Translations under genes and position numbers: made by a program
Notes under the pieces: generated by a model
What the model was told of the DNA's origin: nothing
What the model saw: only the letters and a program-made list of their open reading frames with translations
Databases searched by the model: none
Assembly: GCA_902381685.1 (NCBI GenBank)
Contig: LR698958.1
Span: forward strand, 1,622,833 to 1,686,832
DNA length: 64,000 bases
Origin: Lachnospiraceae bacterium
GTDB lineage: Bacteria > Bacillota > Clostridia > Lachnospirales > Lachnospiraceae
Direction of reading: 5' to 3'
Part shown: positions 35,961-45,760 of the stretch, in pieces
Position numbering within the stretch: position 1 is the first letter of the stretch
Layout of the letters: each line of letters starts with the position of its first letter

Positions 35961-36531
35961 CCTTACTGTCTTCTTCTGTAATCTCCCGTATCACTCTGCA
36001 TGGATTTCCCACTGCCATCGAATTGTCCGGTATATCTTTTACAACAACACTTCCACCGCCAATGACAACATTATTCCCTATGCGGACTCCCGGCATCACA
36101 TGTACCCCCGCACCAATCCATACATTATCGCCAACGGTAATCGGACGGGCATATTCCAATCCCGTATTTCTTTTCTCAAAATCAATCGGGTGTCCTGCCG
36201 TATAGAATCCACAATTTGGACCTACAAAAACATTATCCCCAAAAACAACTTTCCCACCGTCTAAAATCACTGTATTATGATTCGCAAAAAAGTTCTCTCC
36301 AATTTCTATGTTATACCCATAATCACACCAAAACGGTGCAATAATACAAAACTTTTCTTTTGTTTTTCCTAAAAGTGATTTTATAATTTTCATCTGATTT
36401 TCTTCATCAGAAGGTCGCAACTGATTATATTCATAACACAAATCTTTCGCAACTTTTCTTTCCTGCAATAATTCCGTATCATTATTCGCGTCATACAGCA
36501 TTTGTCTCTTCATTTTTTCTTTCTCAGTCAT
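35941..36531 (-). CDS. Maltose/galactoside O-acetyltransferase-like protein (196 aa)
   Basis: Left-handed beta-helix acetyltransferase of the LacA/NodL/Maa group. An N-terminal Mac domain (MKRQMLYDANNDTELLQERK) is followed by hexapeptide repeats from about residue 70 on (IEIGENFFANHNTVI, ITVGDNVWIGAGVHVMPG, VRIGNNVVIGGGSVV). The catalytic His is in FYTAGHP (about residue 115). The sugar acceptor is not known. It overlaps the VOC gene by ATGA, so coupled. Confidence 0.92.
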   Translation of the reverse strand: MTEKEKMKRQMLYDANNDTELLQERKVAKDLCYEYNQLRPSDEENQMKIIKSLLGKTKEKFCIIAPFWCDYGYNIEIGENFFANHNTVILDGGKVVFGDNVFVGPNCGFYTAGHPIDFEKRNTGLEYARPITVGDNVWIGAGVHVMPGVRIGNNVVIGGGSVVVKDIPDNSMAVGNPCRVIREITEEDSKEKSLRI

Positions 36532-36911
36532 AATGTGATTTCAATCTGATTATTTTCTATACCTATAATGCAACTCTCATAATATCCGTCCCCCGTTGTA
36601 CGAGGACCGCTCATAACTTCAAATCCATCTTTTCGCAGTTTCTCCGTTAATTCATTCACTTTTTCTCTGCTTCCCACACGAAAGGCAAGGTGAATAAATC
36701 CTGTTCTTGCAAACGTCTTCTCCGCATCGTCCATAGAAGGTCTGTGCATGATTTCTAACCTTGCTCCATCATCAAACGATAAAAAATACGATTGAAAATC
36801 CGTTTTAATATTGTGATATTTTTTATTTGAAACCGCTCCAAAATACTTTTCAAAAAACTCTCTCGTCCGCTCCAAGTCTTTTACATACATTGCTATATGT
36901 TCAATTTCCAT
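36528..36911 (-). CDS. VOC-family (glyoxalase-like) protein (127 aa)
   Basis: Vicinal oxygen chelate fold with two beta-alpha-beta-beta-beta units. Metal-ligand candidates are at the family positions: His5 (IEHIAMYV), Glu53 (RLEIMH), His74 (GFIHLAFRV) and Glu124 (QIEITL), matching a small glyoxalase I or fosfomycin-resistance-like dimer. The substrate is unknown. It is coupled to the acetyltransferase downstream and follows the YigZ gene by 13 bases. Confidence 0.87.
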   Translation of the reverse strand: MEIEHIAMYVKDLERTREFFEKYFGAVSNKKYHNIKTDFQSYFLSFDDGARLEIMHRPSMDDAEKTFARTGFIHLAFRVGSREKVNELTEKLRKDGFEVMSGPRTTGDGYYESCIIGIENNQIEITL

Positions 36912-36924
36912 ATATTATCTCCTT

Positions 36925-37587
36925 CTACTCCTGAAAAATAACCATTTCTCCATCTATCTTTGCAAAATAACATTCTTCCCCTTTTTCGATAAGTGCCTGC
37001 CCGTTTGTGCCTTCCACAATCTCACCGGTCAGCACTTCTTCTTCCTCTTTTGGAACAAGCACTTCCAAAACAACCTTTTCCGTATATGTGGACTGCAGAA
37101 CAGTTATCCCCCTCTGACCTAAAATGTACTGGATTTTCCCCAATCCCGTATAATCCGTAGTAATTTCCAGTTTACACCCGTACATTTTGGTTATAATCTT
37201 ACTGGCAGAAATTCCTTCCTGTGTCGCCTTTGAATAGGCACGAACCAAACCTCCCGTGCCAAGAAGTGTACCGCCAAAATACCTTGTAACAACAACTGCG
37301 ATATTGTGAATTTTTTCTCCCAAAAGAACATCGAGCATTGGTTTTCCCGCCGTTCCGTTTGGTTCTCCGTCATCACTACAGCGCTGTACCTCAAATCTCT
37401 CTCCGGCTGTATACGCAAAACAGTTGTGAGTGGCGCTCCAATGCTGTTTTCTCACTTTTTCGATAAACTCCAGCGCCTCCTCCTCTGTTTTTATCGGCTG
37501 AACGGTTGCAATAAATCTTGATTTTTTCTCCACAATTTCAGCCTCTCCGCCTGTGTATACTGTTTTATATTCTGCTAACATATTCAT
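36925..37587 (-). CDS. YigZ/IMPACT-family protein (220 aa)
   Basis: Member of the UPF0029/IMPACT family, linked to translation control and possibly nucleic acid binding; the bacterial role is uncertain. The signature SATHNCFAYTAGE, then CSDDGEPNGTAGKPML, lies at about residues 50-90, followed by VVVTRYFGGTLLGTGGLVRAY. The C-terminal DUF1949-type ferredoxin-like domain completes it. The start is taken at 37587 after AAAGGTG; 37581 is a close alternative. First of three genes with the VOC and acetyltransferase genes. Confidence 0.9.
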   Translation of the reverse strand: MNMLAEYKTVYTGGEAEIVEKKSRFIATVQPIKTEEEALEFIEKVRKQHWSATHNCFAYTAGERFEVQRCSDDGEPNGTAGKPMLDVLLGEKIHNIAVVVTRYFGGTLLGTGGLVRAYSKATQEGISASKIITKMYGCKLEITTDYTGLGKIQYILGQRGITVLQSTYTEKVVLEVLVPKEEEEVLTGEIVEGTNGQALIEKGEECYFAKIDGEMVIFQE

Positions 37588-37763
37588 TTTCACCTTTTCC
37601 TGATATAAATACTTATTCGTCCTGAATACTATTACTATAAAAGAATTTCTTCTTATCCACAAGATTTTCTTAAGTTTTTCCTACTATTTATGAACTTTTT
37701 ATTTTTCGCTTTATTTAAAATTGGTTATTTGATATAATATCATGGTAAAAGGAGGCAAAACTC

Positions 37764-40325
37764 ATGAATTATGGAAAAAAGAACGCTTCAAAAAAGCAGC
37801 GGGAAATCACCTCTAAAGCAAATATGCAAAAGAAACGAATTTTCTCCCGCCTTTTTAAATCCGTTATACTTTGTATTGTAATCATTGGGATTGTCGGTAT
37901 TATCGGTGCCGGTTTCTTCGTAAAGAAAACTATTGATAACGCACCAAATATCTCTCCTGCGAACGTAAAACCTACGGGATACACAACATTTGTTGTGGAT
38001 AAAGACGGAAATGAAATTGAGAAATTTGTTTCTTCCGGCTCCAACCGTGTATACAAAACACTTGATGAGATTCCGGTTCATCTCCGCCAGGCTTTTGTCG
38101 CCATTGAAGATGAACGTTTTTATCAACATAAAGGGATCGATCTAAAGGGAATCGTTCGTGCAGGGGTTGTCGGACTAACCAGTGGGCATTTTTCAGAAGG
38201 TGCCAGTACAATCACACAGCAGTTAATTAAGAATACAGTCTTTCCTGATTTTGTAAACGAAAACGGCTTTTTTGAAAGCCTTGAGCGTAAAATTCAGGAA
38301 CAATATTTGGCTTTGGAAATTGAAAAACAGATGGATAAAGATTTAATTTTGGAAAATTATATGAATACCATCAACCTCGGCCAAAACACTTTGGGTGTAC
38401 AAGCCGCTTCCAAACGCTATTTTAACAAAGATGTTTCCGAATTAACCTTGTCGGAATGTGCCACAATTGCGGGAATCACTCAAAATCCAAGCACATTTAA
38501 CCCTGTGACAAACCCTGAGAAAAATAAAGAGCGCCGCAAAAAGGTTCTTACAAAAATGTTAGAGCAGGAATGTATTTCACAGGCAGAATATGATGAAGCG
38601 CTGGCTGACGACGTATATGCCCGCATTCAGAATGTAAATACCCAACTTGCAGGCTCTGATGTAGATTCCTATTTTATTGATGCTCTTGCTGATCAGGTTA
38701 TCGAGGATTTGCAGCGCACCGATCCGGGTTATCCGGGTTATTCCGAAACGCAGGCAATTAACGCTCTTTACAGTGGAGGTTTGACGATTTACGCTACGCA
38801 GGACGCTGAAATTCAGAAAATTGCCGATGAAGAAATGAATGACGACAGTAACTATCCTTCATCTGTGTATACGGGAGTTGAATACGCCCTGACCGTCACA
38901 AGAAAAGACGGCACACAGGAAAACTACAGTTCCGGTCATCTCAAAAAATTTGGAAAAGAAAAATATAACGATAAACAGGGATTGCTTTTCACTTCCGAGG
39001 AAAAAGCGAAGGCTCGTATAGAGGCATTTAAAGCGTCTATTGCACAGGAAGGCGATAAATATGATGAAAAAATCCTCTTTTCGCCGCAGCCACAGGCATC
39101 TGCAGTTATTATGGATCAATATACGGGAGAAGTGAAAGCGCTCGTGGGCGGACGCGGTAAAAAACAATCCAGCCGAAGCCTGAACCGTGCAACCGGATCA
39201 CTCAGACAACCCGGATCTGCATTTAAAATTGTTGCAGTTTATGCCCCTGCTTTGGACAGCGCAGGTCAGTCTTTAGGAACAGTAACAAAAGATGAGCCTT
39301 TTGAAAGAAACGGAAAATCTTACAAGAACGCCTACAATGGTTTCAAGGGTAATGTTACAATGAGAACTGCCATTCAAGATTCCGTCAACATCAGTGCTCT
39401 TAAAACTTTTGAGGAAATAACTCCTCAACTCGGATTTGAATACTCCGAGAAATTAGGAATTTCAACTTTAGTTAAGTCAAAAAAAATCAACGGAAAAGTA
39501 TATAGTGATTTACAGCTTCCAACAGCCCTCGGCGGTATCACTGACGGTGTCTACAATCTGGAAATGACGGGTGCTTATGCCGCCATTGCTAACGGCGGTG
39601 TTTATAATACACCTATCTTCTATACGAAAATTTTAGACCACGAGGGAAATGTTCTTATTGATAATACGAGCAACTCAAGAACTGCTCTGCGTAAATCTAC
39701 CGCTTATCTTCTGACAAGTGCAATGGAAGATGTCGTAAAACAGGGAACAGGTAAACAGGCAGCCCTTACCAATATGCCTGTTGCAGGTAAAACCGGTACA
39801 ACTACTTCCCGTGTTGATATTTGGTTCTGTGGATTTACTCCTTACTATACCTGTTCTGTGTGGGTTGGTTTTGACGATAATAAAGAACTTCCGAGCGGAA
39901 ACTATAACCAAAAATTATGGAAAGGAATTATGTCAAGAATCCATAAGAACCTTCCATACAAAGACTTTGAAGTGCCGGATACCGTGGCAAAGAAAAAGGT
40001 ATGTTCTATTTCCGGTAAAGTCGCTTCCTCTTCTTGTCCATATCATATGGAATATATAGCATTAGATGGCGGCTCAGATAAAGTTTGTTCAAGCCATTCC
40101 GGTTATCCGGGTTCTGTAGGCGGAATAACATCATCTGAAGATGAAAACACAAATCAAGATGAAAATGGTGATTTCTCAGATGGAAATGATACGACCGCAA
40201 CACAGCCTGAAAACAGTGGAACAGACAACGGGAACGGTTCTGACAGCACCGATAACAGTAATAATTCCGGGGACGGCAATTCTGATTCAAATCAGGAACA
40301 GCCTGTTCCTCCGACAGTACCGTAG
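37764..40325 (+). CDS. Class A penicillin-binding protein (853 aa)
   Basis: Bifunctional peptidoglycan synthase. It has one N-terminal membrane helix (about residues 31-55), a GT51 glycosyltransferase domain (about 85-265, with catalytic Glu in AIEDERFYQHKG and EGASTITQQLIKN) and a transpeptidase domain (about 440-730) with SxxK in PGSAFKIV, SxN in SVNIS and KTG in AGKTGTT. A Cys-containing segment (CSISGKVASSSCPYH) precedes a tail of about 60 residues very rich in Asp, Asn, Ser and Thr, ending in PVPPTVP. Ribosome site AGGAGG. Monocistronic with a strong terminator. Confidence 0.95.
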   Translation: MNYGKKNASKKQREITSKANMQKKRIFSRLFKSVILCIVIIGIVGIIGAGFFVKKTIDNAPNISPANVKPTGYTTFVVDKDGNEIEKFVSSGSNRVYKTLDEIPVHLRQAFVAIEDERFYQHKGIDLKGIVRAGVVGLTSGHFSEGASTITQQLIKNTVFPDFVNENGFFESLERKIQEQYLALEIEKQMDKDLILENYMNTINLGQNTLGVQAASKRYFNKDVSELTLSECATIAGITQNPSTFNPVTNPEKNKERRKKVLTKMLEQECISQAEYDEALADDVYARIQNVNTQLAGSDVDSYFIDALADQVIEDLQRTDPGYPGYSETQAINALYSGGLTIYATQDAEIQKIADEEMNDDSNYPSSVYTGVEYALTVTRKDGTQENYSSGHLKKFGKEKYNDKQGLLFTSEEKAKARIEAFKASIAQEGDKYDEKILFSPQPQASAVIMDQYTGEVKALVGGRGKKQSSRSLNRATGSLRQPGSAFKIVAVYAPALDSAGQSLGTVTKDEPFERNGKSYKNAYNGFKGNVTMRTAIQDSVNISALKTFEEITPQLGFEYSEKLGISTLVKSKKINGKVYSDLQLPTALGGITDGVYNLEMTGAYAAIANGGVYNTPIFYTKILDHEGNVLIDNTSNSRTALRKSTAYLLTSAMEDVVKQGTGKQAALTNMPVAGKTGTTTSRVDIWFCGFTPYYTCSVWVGFDDNKELPSGNYNQKLWKGIMSRIHKNLPYKDFEVPDTVAKKKVCSISGKVASSSCPYHMEYIALDGGSDKVCSSHSGYPGSVGGITSSEDENTNQDENGDFSDGNDTTATQPENSGTDNGNGSDSTDNSNNSGDGNSDSNQEQPVPPTVP

Positions 40326-40329
40326 TAGC

Positions 40330-40369
40330 AAAAAGGACGTAGGTTTTATAAAAACCTACGTCCTTTTTT
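40330..40369. terminator. Bidirectional terminator, PBP and glucokinase
   Basis: An 18-base arm starting AAAAAGGACGTAGG pairs with the arm CCTACGTCCTTTTTT across a 3-base loop. The A-run and T-run serve both directions. Confidence 0.93.
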
Positions 40370-40374
40370 CACGC

Positions 40375-41307
40375 TTATTCAAGAATTAATTTCGCTGCTC
40401 CATAAATTCCCGCATCATTTCCCAGTCTTGCCAACTCAAATCGACATTCTTTATTGGCAAAAAATACTCTTTCCATAAATGATTCTATAATGTAGTCCAA
40501 AAGAATTGTTCCGGCTTTTGAAACTCCTCCACCGATAACGACTATTTCAGGATCAACTGCTGCTGCCAGATTTGCCAACGCATAACCTAAATATTTTCCA
40601 AATTCTTTTGCAATCTCTATGGCAACTGCATCATTTTCTTTTACCGCATCAAACACTGTTTTTGCACTGACTTCTTCATTGCGTAATACAGTTTCATCAT
40701 CATTTTCTGCAAGACGTTTTTTTGCAAGTCTTACAATCCCCGTAGCAGACGCATACTGCTCCAAACAGCCTCTGTTTCCGCAGCCGCATTTTTCTGTTTC
40801 TTCGTAGTTAACACAGATATGTCCGATTTCCCCGCCGGCTCCATGTCCACCGACTACCATATGTCCGTTGGAAATAATTCCTCCGCCGACTCCTGTCCCG
40901 AGCGTTACCATAACCATGTTTTTGTGGCCGAATCCGCCGCCTTTCCACATCTCGCCCAAAGCGGCTACATTAGCATCATTTCCAACTTTTACGGGAATTC
41001 CCACCAATGTTTCCAATTCGTGTTTTACTTCTTTGTATCCCCAACCTAAATTGGCAGTTGCCTGTACAACCCCCGCTTCTGTAACCGGGGCAGGTATCCC
41101 CACGCCGACTCCCAGAACTGCTTCTTTATCCAAGTTGTGATTTTCCATTTTTTCTCGAATCGAATCTGCCACATCAGGAAGAATCATTTCTCCGTGATTT
41201 TCTTTTCTCGTTTCAATTTCCCACTTTTCTATCAAAGTTCCGTCAAAATGGAACACCCCCATTTTAACCGTAGTTCCTCCAATGTCAACTCCAAAACAAT
41301 ATCTCAT
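40375..41307 (-). CDS. glcK: ROK-family glucokinase (310 aa)
   Basis: ATP-dependent glucose kinase. The phosphate-binding motif GVDIGGTTVKMGV opens the protein; the substrate-binding ExGH motif is GGEIGHICV, and the ROK zinc site CGCGNRGCLE follows (about residues 165-180). Length is normal. It is the last gene after uvrC and hprK on the minus strand, ten bases after hprK, linking sugar phosphorylation to carbon control. Confidence 0.92.
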   Translation of the reverse strand: MRYCFGVDIGGTTVKMGVFHFDGTLIEKWEIETRKENHGEMILPDVADSIREKMENHNLDKEAVLGVGVGIPAPVTEAGVVQATANLGWGYKEVKHELETLVGIPVKVGNDANVAALGEMWKGGGFGHKNMVMVTLGTGVGGGIISNGHMVVGGHGAGGEIGHICVNYEETEKCGCGNRGCLEQYASATGIVRLAKKRLAENDDETVLRNEEVSAKTVFDAVKENDAVAIEIAKEFGKYLGYALANLAAAVDPEIVVIGGGVSKAGTILLDYIIESFMERVFFANKECRFELARLGNDAGIYGAAKLILE

Positions 41308-41317
41308 TTTCTCTCTC

Positions 41318-42253
41318 CTATTTCTTCTGCGTTAAATTTTCCTGTACTCTTCTGTACAATTCCTGTGCTGCATTGTAGCCCATCTGTTTCTGTCTGTGGT
41401 TAACTGATGCAGACTCTACGATAATGGCAAGGTTTCTTCCCGGACGAATCGGAATGGAATGACATACCACCTTATTTCCGAGGAATTCCGTGTACTCTTC
41501 TTCCAATCCAAGTCTGTCGTATTCTTTTTCCTTGTTCCAATCTTCCAGAGTGATAACAAGGTCAATATTCTGCGTTTCTTTTACACTCTGCACACCGAAA
41601 AGCATTTTTACGTCAACGATTCCAATACCGCGCAACTCGATTAAATGTCTTGTAATATCCGGCGCTGTACCGACAAGAGTTTCATCACTGACTTTTCTAA
41701 TTTCGACAACGTCGTCCGTTACAAGTCGATGTCCTCTCTTAATTAATTCCAAAGCCGCTTCGCTTTTTCCGATACCGCTTTCTCCCATAATCAATACTCC
41801 GACACCATATACGTCAACTAAAACACCGTGAATGGAGATGCAAGGTGCAAGTTCCACATTCAGCCAGCGTATCGCCTCCGCCATAAATGCAGACGTTTTT
41901 TTGTCTGTCGCAAAAACCGGAATATTTTTCTCGTTTGCCTTTTTCAACATCAACTCGTCCGGATATACTTTTGTACTATATATCAAACATGGAATGTCAT
42001 ACGATAATAATTGTTCGTATATGACTTCTTTTCTCTCTTCCGGCATCTTTTCTAAATACGTATATTCCACGTATCCAATCACCTGAATACGCTCTGAATC
42101 AAAGTGGTCAAAAAATCCTGTCAACTGTAATGCAGGACGGTTAATGTCCGGCACCGTAATAACTCTCTCCGTCATATCTATATCCGGTGTAAGATTTTTC
42201 AGTTCCATTTTTTCAACTAATTTTTCTAATCCGACACTTCCAGCGCAACTCAT
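41318..42253 (-). CDS. hprK: HPr kinase/phosphorylase (311 aa)
   Basis: Phosphorylates Ser46 of HPr and so switches carbon catabolite control in Firmicutes. The Walker A GESGIGKSE (about residues 152-160) and the HprK signature (LIELRGIGIVDVKMLFG, about 200-216) are intact, after an N-terminal MurF-like domain. ATG 42253 has AGGAGGAGG; an earlier in-frame ATG at 42283 lacks a ribosome site. It is coupled to the glucokinase gene. Confidence 0.96.
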   Translation of the reverse strand: MSCAGSVGLEKLVEKMELKNLTPDIDMTERVITVPDINRPALQLTGFFDHFDSERIQVIGYVEYTYLEKMPEERKEVIYEQLLSYDIPCLIYSTKVYPDELMLKKANEKNIPVFATDKKTSAFMAEAIRWLNVELAPCISIHGVLVDVYGVGVLIMGESGIGKSEAALELIKRGHRLVTDDVVEIRKVSDETLVGTAPDITRHLIELRGIGIVDVKMLFGVQSVKETQNIDLVITLEDWNKEKEYDRLGLEEEYTEFLGNKVVCHSIPIRPGRNLAIIVESASVNHRQKQMGYNAAQELYRRVQENLTQKK

Positions 42254-42296
42254 AAAGTTCCTCCTCCTATTTAAAATGTTCACTCTGCTTAGTATA

Positions 42297-44138
42297 TCAT
42301 TTATGGAAAAAGTTGTACACTTCCTGAGCCGATTTTTCGTTCATTGACGGTAAATTTTTCAACTCTTCCACCGTCGCCTCTTTGATTGCATCTAAACTCA
42401 TGAAATGTTTCATTAAATCTTTTCTTCTGGCCGGGCCTATTCCTTTAATATCATCTAAAATAGAGTGAACCTGTCCCTGTCCTCTCAGTTTTCTGTGAAA
42501 TTCTATTGCAAATCGGTGTGCCTCGTCCTGAATCCGTGTAATCAGACGAAATGCTTCCGAGTTTCTGTCAATCGGTATTTCCACGTTATTATAGTATAAC
42601 CCTCTTGTCCTGTGATTATCATCTTTTACCATACCGCAGACCGCAATATTTAAGTGTAATCGTTCCAATACCTGCAGCGCCACATTGACCTGTCCTTTTC
42701 CACCGTCCATCATAATCAAATCCGGAAATGAGGTAAAACTTCCCAGTTCTTTTCCTTCCTCTTTTTCTTTGATACCATGCTCAAATCTTCTCGTCAGCAC
42801 TTCTTCCATACTTGCGTAATCGTCTGCTCCCTGCACACCTTTTATTTTGAATTTTCGATAATCATTTCGCTTTGGCTTTCCTTTTTCATAGACAATCATG
42901 GAGCCAACGGAATTAAACCCGTTCGTATTGGAAATATCAAACGCTTCCATTCTGACAAGATTTGACAAACCAAGCAGTTTTTCTATTTCTTTTACTGCGC
43001 CGATTGTTCTTCCTTCTTCTCTTTTTAGTCTTTCTTTGTCTGTGGAGAGAACAAGTTTTGCATTTTTCTCCGCCAAATCTACCAGTTTCTTTTTCTGCCC
43101 CTTCTGATGAACCGTAATATATACTTTGTGTCCCCTCTTCTGTGTAAGCCATTCCTCCAAAAGTCTACTCTCTTTTAATTCTTCCTGCACCATAAGTTCA
43201 CGCGGAATATATGGTGTCCCTGCATAAAACTGTTTAATAAAATTTTCTAAAATCTCATTTTTTTGTTCCCCTTCGTTTATCTTCATATAGAAATGGTCTC
43301 TCCCAATCAGTCTTCCGCCGCGGATAAAAAACACCTGCACCACTGCATCATTCTCCTCCGTTGCCACGGCCAGAATATCTTTGTCCTCCCCGTCACTGTT
43401 TGTTATTTTCTGCTTCTGAGCAATCTGCTTTACGCTGTTTAGTAATTCCCTGTATTCGATTGCCTTTTCAAAATCCAGTTCTTCTGACGCCTTCTCCATT
43501 TTTTCTTCCAGTGTTTTTAAAATCTTATCGTATTCCCCACCGAGAAAACGCAGAGCCTGCTGCACGGATTTCCTATACTCTTCTTTTGAAATATAGCCCT
43601 GGCAGGGCGCATAACATTGTTTAATATGATAATTCAGACATGGGCGCTCTTTTCCAATGTCCTTCGGCAGATTTCTGTTACAACTTCGTATATGGTAAAG
43701 TTTACGGATTAAATCTATCGTATCTTTCACCGCCCCCGCGCTTGTGTACGGACCAAAATATTTTGCCTTATCTTTCTTTATCTCTCTGGCAAACAGAACT
43801 CTCGGATAGTCTTCTTCCACCGTCACTTTAATAAAGGGATACGTCTTATCGTCCATCAGCATGGTATTGTATTTCGGTCTGTGTTCTTTGATTAGATTAC
43901 ACTCTAATACAAGCGCCTCCAGTTCCGAATCCGTCACAATATATTCAAATCGGGAAATGTGGGTAACCATCTGCTCTATCTTAGCCCCCTTATTCCGACT
44001 GCTCTGAAAATATTGACGCACACGGTTCTTCAGGCTGATTGCCTTTCCCACATAGATGATATCGTCTTTTTCATCATGCATTAAATATACTCCGGGTCTG
44101 CCCGGTAACTTTTTTAATTCTTCCTCTATGTTAAACAT
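42297..44138 (-). CDS. uvrC: Excinuclease ABC subunit C (613 aa)
   Basis: Makes both cuts in nucleotide excision repair. An N-terminal GIY-YIG domain ([18 protein letters not shown], about residues 15-32), a UVR motif binding UvrB (about 205-240), the RNase H-like central domain ([33 protein letters not shown]) and a C-terminal helix-hairpin-helix pair ([16 protein letters not shown]) are all present. ATG 44138 behind AGAAAGG is the start. The three-gene order uvrC-hprK-glcK is seen. Confidence 0.96.
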   Translation of the reverse strand: MFNIEEELKKLPGRPGVYLMHDEKDDIIYVGKAISLKNRVRQYFQSSRNKGAKIEQMVTHISRFEYIVTDSELEALVLECNLIKEHRPKYNTMLMDDKTYPFIKVTVEEDYPRVLFAREIKKDKAKYFGPYTSAGAVKDTIDLIRKLYHIRSCNRNLPKDIGKERPCLNYHIKQCYAPCQGYISKEEYRKSVQQALRFLGGEYDKILKTLEEKMEKASEELDFEKAIEYRELLNSVKQIAQKQKITNSDGEDKDILAVATEENDAVVQVFFIRGGRLIGRDHFYMKINEGEQKNEILENFIKQFYAGTPYIPRELMVQEELKESRLLEEWLTQKRGHKVYITVHQKGQKKKLVDLAEKNAKLVLSTDKERLKREEGRTIGAVKEIEKLLGLSNLVRMEAFDISNTNGFNSVGSMIVYEKGKPKRNDYRKFKIKGVQGADDYASMEEVLTRRFEHGIKEKEEGKELGSFTSFPDLIMMDGGKGQVNVALQVLERLHLNIAVCGMVKDDNHRTRGLYYNNVEIPIDRNSEAFRLITRIQDEAHRFAIEFHRKLRGQGQVHSILDDIKGIGPARRKDLMKHFMSLDAIKEATVEELKNLPSMNEKSAQEVYNFFHK

Positions 44139-44186
44139 TTCTTTTTTCCTTTCTACCCTTTGTATTTTAACACATCTTTTATGCTC

Positions 44187-44223
44187 AAAAAAGGCATATC
44201 CCACAAAACAGGATACGCCTTTT
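44187..44223 (-). terminator. Terminator of the amino acid permease gene
   Basis: Reading leftward AAAAGGCGTATCC pairs with GGATATGCCTTTT (one mismatch), followed by six T. It separates the permease from uvrC. Confidence 0.88.
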
Positions 44224-44238
44224 CAATTTATTTTTCTC

Positions 44239-45642
44239 TTATTTTTTTGATTTCTTAGCAAGAATAGGCATAATTGCACCTAATCCTAAAAGAACAAATG
44301 GTGTGAGAATGTTCAATGTAAGCTGGAATAAATCCTCTGAGTAAATACCTCCGATGCAGGCAATTGCAGTAAAGATAAAGCACCATGCCCCAAAGATAAT
44401 ACCAACCGTTTTATTCTTCACGAATTTATATTCAGGAGCAAATTTTTCTCCCGCTTTTTTCAATGCAATGTAAGCAACAAATACCCATAAGTAACGTAAT
44501 GGCATACATACGGAATTTAATTTTACAAGCCATTTTACTAAAACGTCTACATTTTTAATACCAAATGCAGGAATGATAATCAAGATACTTACGATTACCG
44601 CTACTAATTTATGTCCGTTTGTATAAGCGCCATGTTTGTTCTGTTTGAACATTGATTTTGGAATATAGTTCTCATCAGCGTTTCCAAGTAACATACAAAG
44701 TGGTGCATCGATGGAAATAACCATAACCGAGAACTGTCCGAGGAACTGTGTAATCGCATATAAAATAACGAATAAGTTTCCTACTTTATAGTAATCACCT
44801 AATTTCTGGAATGCGTAGTAAGCACCGTTTGTCATAAGGTCCTCAGGAATGTTATTAGAGTCAAACATCATTCCCATGGAAATTGTTCCTAAAATCGCAC
44901 ATACGGCAACCATAACAGCTAACGCTATCATACCTTTTGAAAAGTCTTTCGCAGGATTTTTTGTCTTGTTTACATATGGCGAGAATTTCTCACAACCACC
45001 TACCGCAAATACAAGGATAGATAATCCTGTAAAGAATTTCATGTCGAATGTCGGCATAAATGTTTTCACAGACCAGTCAATCTCTAATAATGGCGCATTT
45101 GTAATCGCAGGCGCTGCCATCATTAAAACAATGTATAAGATAGACATAATAAACATTGTTGTTCCCGCAAGTGTAGAAATCTTCTTCAACATGGAAACAC
45201 CTTTAGATGCAAGGAATAATGCCAGGAAGAAAATAGCAAGACAGAGAATCTGCATGACTGTCGTATTCATCTCACTTGCTCTGTTGTCCTGGAATATGAT
45301 CCAACTTGTTGCAATAACCGCTGAGTTCGGTTTCTGTGAAATGTAAGGCATATGCACTACCCAGTATGTCCAACCGGCATAATATGCAAGTCTTTTTCCC
45401 ATAGTTGCTGAAATCCATGAACTTACACCACCGTTCGCATTTTTAAATGCTGAACCAAGTTCGCCTACCATCAACGCATATGGTACAAAGTAAATACCGA
45501 ATACAATTATCCATGCAACGATTGCCTGCAAACCATTGTATTCTGAGAATCCGTTAATAACGTTACCGAATCCCCATACACCACCAAACGCCATAAACGC
45601 AAGGCTGTACCACAAAATTTTCTTTTCGTTTTTCTGATTCAT
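44239..45642 (-). CDS. Amino acid permease, APC superfamily (467 aa)
   Basis: About 12 transmembrane segments. The first helix has the APC substrate loop pattern (FMAFGGVWGFGNVINGFSEY), and the family signature continues with GELGSAFKNANGGVSSWI, a pattern of the glutamate:GABA antiporter-like branch. The charged C-terminus (LAKKSKK) faces the cytoplasm. The transported amino acid cannot be told from sequence. Promoter at 45677-45704. Monocistronic. Confidence 0.88.
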   Translation of the reverse strand: MNQKNEKKILWYSLAFMAFGGVWGFGNVINGFSEYNGLQAIVAWIIVFGIYFVPYALMVGELGSAFKNANGGVSSWISATMGKRLAYYAGWTYWVVHMPYISQKPNSAVIATSWIIFQDNRASEMNTTVMQILCLAIFFLALFLASKGVSMLKKISTLAGTTMFIMSILYIVLMMAAPAITNAPLLEIDWSVKTFMPTFDMKFFTGLSILVFAVGGCEKFSPYVNKTKNPAKDFSKGMIALAVMVAVCAILGTISMGMMFDSNNIPEDLMTNGAYYAFQKLGDYYKVGNLFVILYAITQFLGQFSVMVISIDAPLCMLLGNADENYIPKSMFKQNKHGAYTNGHKLVAVIVSILIIIPAFGIKNVDVLVKWLVKLNSVCMPLRYLWVFVAYIALKKAGEKFAPEYKFVKNKTVGIIFGAWCFIFTAIACIGGIYSEDLFQLTLNILTPFVLLGLGAIMPILAKKSKK

Positions 45643-45676
45643 AGTTTTTCTCCTTTTGTTAAGTTACTATGTTAAT

Positions 45677-45704
45677 GGTATAACAATCTTTTCTATTTTG
45701 CAAG
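45677..45704 (-). promoter_or_regulatory. Permease promoter
   Basis: CTTGCA (45699-45704) and TATACC (45677-45682) with 16 bases between on the minus strand, about 35 bases before the start codon. Confidence 0.5.
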
Positions 45705-45760
45705 AAATATTTCATTTTTCTCTTTCCAATTTTTGTTTTTGAATTTTTTTATGCAACTAT

